Of a stretch of 64,000 nucleotides of DNA, positions 47,613-56,766 are shown piece after piece. The position numbers and the translations under genes are program-made. Every line of letters starts with the position of its first letter. Position 1 is the first letter of the stretch. Below the pieces are notes generated by a model. That model had not been told where the DNA came from, did no database searches, and saw only the letters and a program-made list of their open reading frames with translations. The DNA lies in assembly GCA_019614645.1 (NCBI GenBank), contig JABWDB010000004.1, positions 22,568,001 through 22,632,000 of the forward strand, in the 5' to 3' direction. The DNA is from Stratiolaelaps scimitus. Its lineage: Eukaryota > Arthropoda > Arachnida > Mesostigmata > Laelapidae.

Positions 47613-50600
47613 GTAGAGCTGACTTGAAATTTTCATTGCTGTTTCGTAGTTGCACATACACGCTACAATGCTATACATATACCACATGGATACGTTATAA
47701 TACTCTGTGTATATGCTTCTGTTTACGTTGTGACTCAATGTAACTCGGATCGTTCATTGGTTGACGTTCATTCATCCAAACATCTCTAGTCGGCGTTTAA
47801 GGCGCAGAATCTCAAGCCAGACATTCACTGTGTCCTGGCGCCTACCCAACTCGTCTGCATGCACATGATCCATCAGGTAGGTTCAGAGACATCGGCATCG
47901 TGGTTTATTCCGAATGGTGAACAACACCAACAGCTATCGCATCACGCTCGATCTTCTCGTGTCTGTGTCAGCCTGATTTTCGGTTCTCTGATTACCGCTG
48001 TACCTTCTGAATACACAGAGATACTATATATAATAGATCCACACGACGGTAGGGCGGTCTTTGAATTCGTTCACCGGATTCATGTTGTCTCAGATAGTGA
48101 TTTCATGTTCTGGCCATTGCGGTTCATTGCTATCAATTCTGATCGCGCAATCGATCGTACGATGATACGATCATCAGCGATACTGAACGAATCACCTAGC
48201 GAAAAATCCTAATGATTACATGTTTGTGTTGCATTTGTCGGTCCCATTTCTCGTTATTAATAACGTTCGCATGAGAGGCAAATGCGAACTTTGCTTTCAG
48301 ACGGTCCCGCGACATCGTTCCTATATATATATATATATTGTTTCATTATAATAAACTGCTTCTCAGTGGCACATTACATAAGACAATATTAATTTAGACA
48401 TGTGCTATTTGTGTTGCGGGCTGAGTAGGGTAATGCGGATCTAGCCATGTTTGAGGCCGGCGACGTCTACCGAGCCGGGTCTCGCTTCGGCCTTGTACCC
48501 ATCCTTGCCGAACAGTACAATCTTGATGAGCCCTATTACTATGCTGTTGGAGTTGCCCAGCAGAAGGACAAAGATACAGATCTGCTGTACCTGAAGGGTA
48601 AGGTCGAAGTGCGGATAGAGCGCCCGCCACGAGCGACGTATGACTATCGATCCAAGTACATAGCCATCGTATTATTATTATTATTAGCAGTATTGTGCAT
48701 ATGTACATATCATATTACCGCGTGTAGCAATTGTATAAATCCGCGAACGTTTCCACCTAATAATAGACATATGTCGAATTTTCAAACGACACCCTCAACC
48801 TCTTCTCTCTATATCAGCACGATATGTTTAATGACGTATTTTTGCACTCAGTGCAAGACCTCCTTGTTTATGAAAACTGGAAAAATCTTTATATAAAAAA
48901 AGCTCACGCGATGTACTTTTCTCTCTCTCTATGCAACTACTATAATATAGGGGTAGCCTTTTTTGTCCATACGTTACACGCCTGATTCTGCCCAGTATAC
49001 AGTAAGAATCTGATGCACGACACCACTTGAAGTGAAGCGGAGAAAATCAAGACATTCAGCATAGCAAAGCTGCAAGTCTCTCTATACAACACATATATAT
49101 ATATATACACCGTCGTTCCGAAACCATTTCTGTCATTAACATTTCTCTTGCGGTCTCTTTGTGCTGTTCGTGCAATACAAACGCATAATGGTGCGCTGCC
49201 TGTTGTCGTGTATGTCGACGCTATTTGCTCCGTGTTTATAATAACACTAAAGGTAAGCGAGTCTGCAGTGGAGGGATGTTTACTGCAGCCGGTTACGTGA
49301 TCCCGTTGGCGTTCCTGCTCACCAACGACCGTATGAGGTCCTACGGCTGCGACTCTGCCCGGGCGATGTCGGAGTTCTTCGCCAAAGGATGCGTGCCCGG
49401 CGCGCTTAACGAGGTATCTCTGTGTGTGTGTGTGTGTACATGTATCTCATTGTGCGCGATATACAGCAAAAGCGAAACAAGTGAGGAACGAGGCTGTAAT
49501 GTCAGAATTTTTATACAACTGCGTCTGTCTGTGATAGCCAGGCAGAGAAGTCCCGTCGCACATTCTGCCGGCGCTGGTGCTCGGACCATCCTAGGTTAGG
49601 TATGAGATAATAAATATGCCGAGTATATATATATACATATATATGTATACGCCTTACCTCGACTTTCTTATCTCGGCAGGGAAATGCAAAATTGTCTTTA
49701 AACAGGCAAGCACATGACGGGCGTAGAACTATTACAATGAGAATTTAGTTCTCTCAACCTTGTCTGCGGTATGGTAGAAAAGGGTGGCCACTGGTGGTCG
49801 GCGACTGACGTTATCAGTTCCAAATCGTGGGTGTTCATAGACGTTTTCAAATAATTAAAGGCACACTTCAACGAGAGCATCGAACACAAGGCTTACTTCC
49901 TTACCTTCCTGTAGTTGATGTTTGTTAGCGTTGTGCAACGTGTCATTTATACGTCAACCCATTGCTCTCATTGTTCAGTTCAATTGAACGCGCACTATCC
50001 CACAAGTGATGATAAATGTATTATATAGATTGGTAGACATACAATGATGATGCTGATGTTGTTGTAGTCAATTCGACTAATGTAATGTCCCATATAATTT
50101 GTAAGATACATTTTTATTTACAGTATGTCCCAAAACAAAAACAAAGTTACATTAGCTGAATCGATAATTTTGTTGTAAGATACCTGTCGCTATATTTGCT
50201 ACTACGCTCGATTCAAGAGATGTCGCGACAGCATCCCATACCTCAGCTGGCACCATATTGAAACACCAAGTCGAAATATTATATATCAAAAGAAAAAAGG
50301 TTGCCTCAAAAAACAAATCCCATATTTGTTTCTTATGCTTCTCTTGCCTTTCTATTCCTCTGCAGGAGTTCGCCGCACCATATTCAAGCGAATACAAGAG
50401 CTATCGCAACCTATGCGATCTTTGCCATGGCGAGAGTCGGAACTATTGTAGCCGCGATGCGTCGGAACAATTCTACGGACATTCGGGGGCCTTCCGCTGC
50501 CTCGTCGAAGGCGGTGGTGAGATTGCTTTCGTCAAGCATACAACCATCTTTGAGAATACGGCCGGACGAAATCCGTTGCCCTGGGCTAGGAATGTCGCTC

Positions 50601-53309
50601 CGGAGGACTTCGAGTTGCTGTGTAGGGACGGTAGCCGGCAAACATTCGACAAGTACAAGAGGTAAGCAGCATCATATATTACATCTGTATAACATCTGCT
50701 CCCGCTTAGTGCTTACCGGCTATCTGCTGTAGGCTCTGAATATGCTCCAACCCGACAAATACGTAGATAGACACGTTAGAAGTTGGAAATGCAAAATATT
50801 TCTAAGCGAACGCTGTAGTTGACTCTCAACTCAACGGCGTCCGTAAACGTGCAACGATGTTGATGACAAGTAGAAAAGATGTGTACGCAGGATGCCATGG
50901 GATAACTGTAAACGGAGTATTGCGTGGGTAGACAAATAGACTTGGATGATCGCGATACTGGCTCCTCATTTAGAAGACTTGCATTGAGAACTTACTAGTC
51001 AACTTAGACATTGATTGTAGATATTAAATGAAAATGTTAAGCCTGAGCTTAGAAGAACTCTTTCATCGGAGTGATTGAACAGTGTCAATAATTCAAGCTC
51101 ATATATATATATATATTTTTTTTTTTATATATATATATATATTGTATATATTTATATACCCATATATCAAATGTTCTAAGAAATTTGTCTGTTGCCATGG
51201 TCGAACTGTCATAGAGGTCCCCGTAGAAATACCAACAACCATTTTGCTGACCAAGTCTCCAAAGGAAGAAAAGGGACGCCTTCAACTTCGGGGGCGGGGG
51301 GTGTCGCTGTATGATCCTAGAATAGTTATTGACAATATCACCATATCGTCAATAGCCGTTGGGTAGACGCTTGTTGTACGCGTGCTGGTGGTCCTATTTA
51401 TTTTTCTAGTTTCTCGTCTCCTCGTTGACCTGTCGAAGGCGCAGACAAAGATTTTGTAGGAGAAATGTTTTGACAGTGGTTGTGCGCCGACCTACGTCTT
51501 GTTGAACTGGAGACTTGTGCCAAGCTCGACGTTGATGTTGCTTTCACTCGCGTCAAGGACACAATCCGGTCGAGCGGTGACGGAAGGCCAGCAACAGGTG
51601 TAGAGACACCTGTCAGTCGGATGTCAAGGGTCGGAGCGCTGGGTGGTCAGGACATTCGTGTCCTTGCAGATTCGTTCGGGTCCGCGTTGATTTAGATGGA
51701 CGGCAAAATATTATATATATATATATATGTAAAGCGAAGAGATGGAAAACTAACAATGCTACAATAGGCGGTGAATACAAGCGGAATACCTGCCACGACC
51801 TGGCCACGCTGCTAGCAACTAACATGTGCAGATGCAATAGCAAACGAGAGGGTGGAGGTCATGGAGGTCACGGTATATAGTGATCCACCGCGGATGGATA
51901 TCAGGAACTGCAACGCATGACTGTTATTCCATCAGCATTTACGAGTATGACCCGGCACTTTACCAACAGGCTTGGAAGTTAACGGAGATCTCTTGTCGCC
52001 ACTTATGCGTCCGCTACGTTTTGAAAATCGTTGATCTCACAATAGCATCGATAGGCAAACCATGTACGCCTGTTACAGTATAACACGCTCAGCTATAGAG
52101 ATATGTATAGAGCCGTTTATTTTTATACTGAGTTATATATGCACAATCGACAGAGCGCTGTCGTCTTGTAAAAAAACAGCGAGACAGTTGTCGATTTCCA
52201 AGCAGAGTTAAGGGAGAGGGTAGCATTATTCCAGACCTTGCACATAACTGTCAGGGCGCCCGACCAATGCTGTTGTCCTTGGGTACTACTGGTGATTACA
52301 TTGGAACGTCTGGCCTTTCAAGTTGCCTTACACGTATCTTGCTCAAGTGGCGTACCCGGAAATATATTCAAGTACTGTCTCCATCGGTAGAACTTTCATT
52401 GATCTCACTATGAGAGATCTAACAACTCAAAACACTACCACCACTACGCTATAAACCAATAGACAGATCGCAGGGAAGGTCTAAAAGACGGACACATTTG
52501 CAGGATACCTGTGGATATTACGCGTATATTCTATCGATGAAATATTTGGTGGGCGATATATTATAGGATTCCTCGTATTAATTACTAATACGTGTTCACG
52601 GGGTACAATTGTTCCCCAAATGATATGAATATAGAAAATGTCAGAGTAGATCAGTCCTATCTGAAGGTGGTGTTTATCTTGCGGTAGCGTAGAAAAAAGT
52701 AAAGTGAACCACCAGAAGGTCTCACATTGATCTTCTTGAAAATTCGCCCTTTTTAGTTGCAATCTTGGAAAGGTTGCCGCCAACGCTATGATGACCGGTA
52801 AACACAAACGTAGCCAGGAGATCGAAGCCTACATCGCGTTGTTCATCTATGCGCAACAGCACTACGGATCGAAATATAGCGAGGAGTTCACCTTCAAGAT
52901 GTTCGTCTCAGACTATGATCACCGCGACCTCATATTCCAGGTACAAGCAAAATTACTATATATTACTATATTAAATACCTATATATATATATACGCTGTG
53001 CATTGGTTTCGATGCATAGCTGTTTTCATTTCGATCAAGGAACTACGTACGGTAGCTGCCACCATTTGCAAGCAATCATATATAATAGCTGATTTTTACT
53101 ATTTTCCTTGATAGGACTCTACACAGCAGCTTCGCCCGGTAGCCGAGGCAAAGCGCGTCTACAGAAGATACCTGGGTCTCGATTTTCTCAGCGCGATTCG
53201 AGTTGTTGACTGCAACGTTGTAATTAACGCCGCTTCCTCGCTAATTGAAGGACCTTCGTACCGTCTAACCATTGCACTAGGGACACTATTGGCAGTAATG
53301 TTCGTGTAG
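35164..53309 (+). CDS. Tsf2: Two-lobed, GPI-anchored transferrin (Tsf2/melanotransferrin type; 14 coding exons, 819 aa)
   Basis: Model: 35164-35239, 39032-39298, 39576-39736, 41473-41566, 43103-43286, 43774-43918, 44185-44384, 46278-46536, 47808-47876, 48429-48597, 49253-49413, 50366-50661, 52757-52940, 53115-53309; every junction keeps frame. Seen: a signal peptide ending near AHA (residues 27-29); N lobe from ITWCSVSD (35); C lobe from about [12 protein letters not shown] (447 on); a C-terminal tail with small residues NAASS (793-797) then a 16-residue hydrophobic end, as in GPI-anchored proteins. Iron ligands by alignment to human transferrin: N lobe Asp91, Tyr121 and Tyr227 kept, His replaced by Asn288; the anion Arg is replaced by Asp150. 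In the C lobe only Tyr523 is kept (Glu494, His634, Asn703). Tsf2 in Drosophila is needed for septate junctions. Iron binding, if any, would be in the N lobe and atypical. Confidence 0.9.
37714..37896 (-). CDS. Unidentified coding-like frame, antisense in Tsf2 intron 1
   Basis: The frame starts [20 protein letters not shown] and runs to 60 codons; a GTACAT donor-like site after TYR-CYS-GLN would give a 47-codon first exon. It is charged and helical in character, with codon use like real exons here. No family is recognised. Confidence 0.25.
   Translation of the reverse strand: MAEAMAKAVPEDKGSTRKEEIINKTFQGLFTVTEKLLSKMHSRPYCQVHAPAYVVVAANI
38702..38775 (+). repeat. Dispersed repeat, copy A
   Basis: About 74 bases similar to 63391-63464: both contain ACATCTAAGA, CTATATATTC, ATATCTAGAACAAGG and CAGTCCT in order. 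Not a family I can name. Confidence 0.7.
39032..39298 (+). CDS. Tsf2: Tsf2 coding exon 2
   Basis: Acceptor cttttag after a good pyrimidine run; donor GTGAGT. Encodes [14 protein letters not shown] and VELDPGEMY with iron ligand Asp91. An alternative acceptor 90 bases upstream is discussed in the findings. Confidence 0.92.
39576..39736 (+). CDS. Tsf2: Tsf2 coding exon 3
   Basis: Encodes FYSVAVI (Tyr121) and [11 protein letters not shown], the anion-binding segment in which the usual Arg is Asp150. Acceptor ttccag, donor GTAGGA. Confidence 0.92.
40403..41210 (+). mobile_element. Broken mariner transposon in Tsf2 intron 3
   Basis: It starts with a mariner-like end (CAGGTTGACCC). Decayed helix-turn-helix and linker sequence follows (40530-40910), then [12 protein letters not shown] and [15 protein letters not shown] at about 41055-41195. 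These hold the last two catalytic Asp residues with exactly 34 residues between them, the DD34D spacing of mariner. Stops, frameshifts and loss of the middle (including the first Asp) make it dead. The right end is not identified, so the end coordinate is approximate. Confidence 0.75.
41391..41419. repeat. (TA)n microsatellite
   Basis: 29 bases of TA repeat, lying between the mariner relic and Tsf2 exon 4. Confidence 0.9.
41473..41566 (+). CDS. Tsf2: Tsf2 coding exon 4
   Basis: Encodes [11 protein letters not shown], matching the transferrin FFxGSCAP motif. Acceptor gtttcag, donor GTGAGT. Confidence 0.9.
42475..42804 (+). pseudogene. Uninterrupted protein-like frame without start codon in Tsf2 intron 4
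   Basis: A run of about 108 codons ending in TGA, with [27 protein letters not shown] and [14 protein letters not shown]. It looks like a real protein fragment rather than random sequence. An ATG with a good context lies in another frame just upstream (42474), as if a frameshift intervened. No family is recognised; a decayed element or processed copy is likely. Confidence 0.3.
43103..43286 (+). CDS. Tsf2: Tsf2 coding exon 5
   Basis: Encodes [21 protein letters not shown] (iron ligand Tyr227) and IAFLKHTTI. Acceptor aaatag, donor GTAAGG. Confidence 0.92.
43774..43918 (+). CDS. Tsf2: Tsf2 coding exon 6
   Basis: Encodes YRLLCPDG and CNWGFVPPN; the usual N-lobe iron His is Asn288. Acceptor catccag, donor GTAAGT. 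Confidence 0.92.
44185..44384 (+). CDS. Tsf2: Tsf2 coding exon 7 (Asn-rich insertion)
   Basis: Encodes 66 residues, 15 of them Asn, with Ser, Gln, Tyr and Phe. It interrupts the N lobe before the QFNLF strand. Acceptor ttccag, donor GTATGT; phase agrees on both sides. Confidence 0.85.
46278..46536 (+). CDS. Tsf2: Tsf2 coding exon 8 (end of N lobe, start of C lobe)
   Basis: Encodes [33 protein letters not shown] and then the C-lobe opening [11 protein letters not shown]. Acceptor atcatcag, donor GTGAGT. Confidence 0.9.
46900..47124 (+). repeat. Probable tRNA-derived SINE fragment
   Basis: A Pol III B-box GGTTCGAGTCC lies at 46970-46980 in a tRNA-like stretch. A 22-bp motif at 47103-47124 is identical to 32523-32544. 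Limits are approximate. Confidence 0.35.
47580..47612. repeat. (TA)n microsatellite
   Basis: 33 bases of near-pure TA repeat in Tsf2 intron 8. Confidence 0.9.
47808..47876 (+). CDS. Tsf2: Tsf2 coding exon 9
   Basis: 23 codons ([20 protein letters not shown]), phase 0 on both sides; matches the Cys-containing strand after the C-lobe start. Confidence 0.85.
48429..48597 (+). CDS. Tsf2: Tsf2 coding exon 10
   Basis: Encodes [16 protein letters not shown] (Glu494 where iron-binding lobes have Asp), [11 protein letters not shown] and PYYYAVGVA (Tyr523). Acceptor gagtag, donor GTAAGG. Confidence 0.92.
49253..49413 (+). CDS. Tsf2: Tsf2 coding exon 11
   Basis: Encodes [18 protein letters not shown], the C-lobe anion segment with neither the usual Thr nor Arg, then [11 protein letters not shown]. 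Acceptor ctaaag, donor GTATCT. Confidence 0.9.
50366..50661 (+). CDS. Tsf2: Tsf2 coding exon 12
   Basis: Encodes [22 protein letters not shown] (His634 where iron-binding lobes have Tyr), [13 protein letters not shown] and FELLCRDGS. Acceptor ctgcag, donor GTAAGC. Confidence 0.95.
51101..51141. repeat. (AT)n-T12-(AT)n compound tract
   Basis: Two AT runs flank a run of T, in Tsf2 intron 12. Confidence 0.85.
52757..52940 (+). CDS. Tsf2: Tsf2 coding exon 13
   Basis: Encodes [15 protein letters not shown] (Asn703 where iron-binding lobes have His), [10 protein letters not shown] and DHRDLIFQ. Acceptor tttttag, donor GTACAA. Confidence 0.92.
53115..53309 (+). CDS. Tsf2: Tsf2 terminal exon (C-lobe end and GPI signal)
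   Basis: Encodes [16 protein letters not shown], matching the transferrin YLGxEYxxAI motif, then Cys788, a small-residue stretch NAASS and a hydrophobic tail ending in TAG. No positive charges follow the tail, as expected for GPI attachment rather than a transmembrane anchor. Confidence 0.92.
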   Translation, partial: DSTQQLRPVAEAKRVYRRYLGLDFLSAIRVVDCNVVINAASSLIEGPSYRLTIALGTLLAVMFV

Positions 53310-53761
53310 ATACAGCTGCAAGACGAAGAAGGCCATAAATGTAGAGAGTCTATTTATAGATTTCCGAGATGTTAATAAGGGAAGAAGGATTGAAAAGAAA
53401 AATAATCCGAAGGAAAAACGTTCCAGTTTCCTTCCATTTTAGGTCGACTTGACTCCCACAGTTATCGAAGCATAGAGAGAGAGAAGAGAGAGAGAGAGAT
53501 ACAGGTGGCTTCATATACAATGTATATAGTTACAGGTAGGTATACGCACCTGTATATTTGATATTTCAGTAAAGCGATGACAGTTATTTATCTTATGAAG
53601 TTGCTGAATGGATGTGACGAGCGCAAGTATTCGCCAGGTTATTCAAAGTTCAGAGGACGATCACTTGAATATATATATATGTGTGTGTTCTAGCCATTCA
53701 CAGGCGATGCTGAATGTTCCTTGACTATAGCAATATATCATAACCACGTGTTATATAATAT

Positions 53762-53767
53762 AATAAA
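53762..53767 (+). promoter_or_regulatory. Candidate Tsf2 polyadenylation signal
   Basis: AATAAA about 450 bases after the Tsf2 stop, followed by a T/G-rich stretch. Confidence 0.45.
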
Positions 53768-54802
53768 TGTACTGACACTCCTTTGTAACTGTCTTTAGCG
53801 TGGCCGATGGAAAACCATAATGTTGTTTTATGGCAACAGCGAACTGATACACCTCCTCGGAGACATACTGTCCATGGGGCGCATTATCGAATACGCTGAA
53901 TAATGTGCATGTGATGCACGCACAAATCAAAACTTAGCCAGATACGTTTTGTCTTGCAACGTACCAGACGAAACAGCATGAAAACAAATTATCCAATATA
54001 TATATATATATATATATATTCGCCTCCCAGTGTCACTTTATGGAGCGCACATGTTCACACTAGCATCGTGTTCCTTGCCGCTCTCGTTGCGAGTGACACT
54101 GAGTGTGAACTAGCCATAGCGAATTAGCAAAAAATATGATACACTAAACCACGTACGAGGATTCCATTACCTACAGATCATTCGATTTAGATAGCAAATA
54201 CTAAAAAGTGTGCGCACAATCACTGCATCGACAGTGTGTTACGAGAATGGACGCGAACAGAACTGCCGACGTTGTAAGCGTAGATATGAACAAACGGAGT
54301 ACGTCTTGGAGCATAAGGCGATGGAGCCAGCGGATGAAGAACGTCGTTGTCTCGTTATTTCTATGCTACGAACTAAGGGTTCGTCCCTATTTTTATACAT
54401 TTGTATACACACGAAAGGAACAATCGTCGTCGAGGTAGGAAGAGATGAGAAAGAACAATTTCATTCGAAAACACAGTCGCACACCTACAACCCGGACGCC
54501 GTCGGATGGAACGGGGGCGGGGGGGGGAGTCGTATAGGAAAATTTGGATGTAGCCGATTTTTTTTCACATGAATATTCGAAATAAAAATGAAGAATATTT
54601 AGCGTTCGTATAATTTGCGAAATAATTGTATTATGTAAACGTGTATTAACAATTAATTACCTCGCTGCCCCCGTACACTTTATGACTCGATTCGTTTTTC
54701 GTTATTCTTTCTAGCGAAGCGTGTCCCCCGAAGGTTAGATAATTCTCCTCTTATTTGTACGAATTAGCATAAATACTAGCAACAATAATAATAATAAAAT
54801 AA

Positions 54803-54809
<7 letters not shown>

Positions 54810-54844
<35 letters not shown>
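54810..54844. repeat. (TA)n microsatellite
   Basis: 35 bases of pure TA repeat. Confidence 0.9.
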
Positions 54845-54846
<2 letters not shown>

Positions 54847-56637
54847 GCAGGTGCTAACATTCGCCAGAGACAGCACAATTTGCCTTCATATCTAGGTCTC
54901 AAGGCACTGTGACGCATTCAACAGGGTCGCAGTCTAGGTTTACTAGTCAGTTTGTACGATCAACAAAGGTCCGCCTCGCATCGCTATCTGGCCCATACAA
55001 CGCGAGGCTGACAGAGAACAACTCCACGCGCGGCTCCCGTGAAACGGATCCCCTGATAAGGTTTCGGCAAAGCATCTCTGTGACCTACGCGATGGAAGGC
55101 GCAACCGAGGCTGGCCTCCGACGCGGCAGGCACGCAAGGATCCGGTCCGCCAATTCAGCTGGCTGCGCAGGTGATCAGGTGGTGCGCGCGTAGTTTCTGC
55201 ACAGAAGCCGTATTTTGTCTAGATTCTCTCCACCCCCCCCCCCCCCCCTGGGAGCCAATTTCGTCCAAAGCCATCTAAGGCGGCGTTAAATCCTTGGCGT
55301 ATCAACGAGGATTCGTCGTATAGACTCCAGCGTTTGAAGGGGCGACACAAAACGACGACGCCCATATATTGACTATTATCTCGACGATGAGATTGAATAT
55401 TTGCCAGCATGGCTGGAGCATGAGTGCCTTACAGCGATCGTGGCACAGCGTTGTATCGAAATATTGTTAAAACAGTGTTTAGTAAGTATCTTGATGAGAA
55501 AAGAGAATCTATTCATGGCTTTGGGTTGCGCTTACAGCAAGGCGCAGACAAGTGCATACAGAAATTGTTGCAGAAGGAAAAAAAAAGATGACAAAATGCA
55601 TCACAGGTGTGACCTTCGTCAATCTCCAGTTCAACAGGGCCTGTAGGACGGTTGACTACCATATTCGTTCCGCTCGTGCTTGCTCTGACTCGGATACACT
55701 GTATATGTGGCAAGTGCATGACCAGGTTAAATCAAGTGAGATCAGTGAGCTCCGTAGATTCTTGCATACTTGCAATGGTGATATCGACAATATTATTTCC
55801 TCCAAGACATAGGTAGATAGGCTTCGAACCACTAAAACAGTCGTCCACTGCTCTTCACGCTTCGGATTTGTTTGACTTCGCAGAAGACACATGATCCTGT
55901 GTGATCCTGGATGATTAGTTAGCTGAGTACGTCACCAATAAGCCAACGACAATATATACGATTACTCACATGTGTCTCTCGGTGGCTCGAGAAGCTGATT
56001 GTGTTCGCCGACTCGTTCGTACGGGCGTCGTTATAACGCTCGCAACGCACTGCTCGATTGACCTTGGCAATAGTCCGCTACTTTTGGCGTTCAAGCTTGG
56101 AGCAGAACCCTTCAGCCGACTAACTCAGATTAATAGATATTGAGCTAAATGACCTTCAGCGTGTAACTTAAATTTACTTGGCAGACGCGAACGATGTGAA
56201 CGGGACCATCTTGTTCTGCACATGGCCCGTCGAAATCAAATTTGTTGCATGCAAATTATATGCTTAAGCAATAATTGTCGTCATGCTTATGTAATTAGAG
56301 GTGGCTGTTGCTTGCTCGGTGCTGAGGCGTCGGCAGCTGGCCAGACGAATTGCTTGTTGCTTTTACGCACATAATTATCCTCTTCATTAAGCGATAATTT
56401 TTTTCATTGCTTGACACGCATGAGATCAACATGAATTAAACGCATTTAGCGTTACGGCCCCCTCTGTTCGAGCAGTTCACTGTAGACGGCAACGTCTGAA
56501 CAGGTGACGGAGAGTGTTAGTATATGACGTCGAACCTGAGACCATTGTGTATGTGTGTGCGAATAACTGATGTGACGAATCATTGAGGGCATTAGCCTTG
56601 CGTTTTACCCACTCAAGAAACCCTTGATTCACTTCAG

Positions 56638-56766
56638 GTTGATTCTGTGACTCTGTCTCCGGCGCCTAAAAAAGGGCGTGAACGTGCGCATTACGTTGAT
56701 GATACTGGGAATTTTGCTCCACGCCTTGCTCCAGAAGATCGTGATACATTCACGCTGGAATGGTAG
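56638..56766 (+). CDS. Candidate terminal exon of an unknown gene
   Basis: After an acceptor-like cacttcag, 42 codons read VDSVTLSPAPKKGRERAHYV and continue to TAG in a hydrophilic, proline-containing stretch ending in TFTLEW. No partner exon is identified and no family is recognised. Confidence 0.2.
   Translation, partial: VDSVTLSPAPKKGRERAHYVDDTGNFAPRLAPEDRDTFTLEW

Noticed and set aside
51477..51597. Possible Tsf2 exon with [22 protein letters not shown], in phase with exon 12
   Set aside because: Exon 12 joins exon 13 (52757) directly in frame to give the conserved [11 protein letters not shown] segment; this stretch would insert unrelated residues there.
54208..54572. Cys-containing frame (NCRRCKRRYEQ) that looked like a zinc-finger fragment
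   Set aside because: No second Cys/His pair at finger spacing; it ends in a G-rich low-complexity run.
55403..55812. Two overlapping short frames with Cys/Lys-rich translations
   Set aside because: No conserved motif, mixed codon use, and no splice partners.
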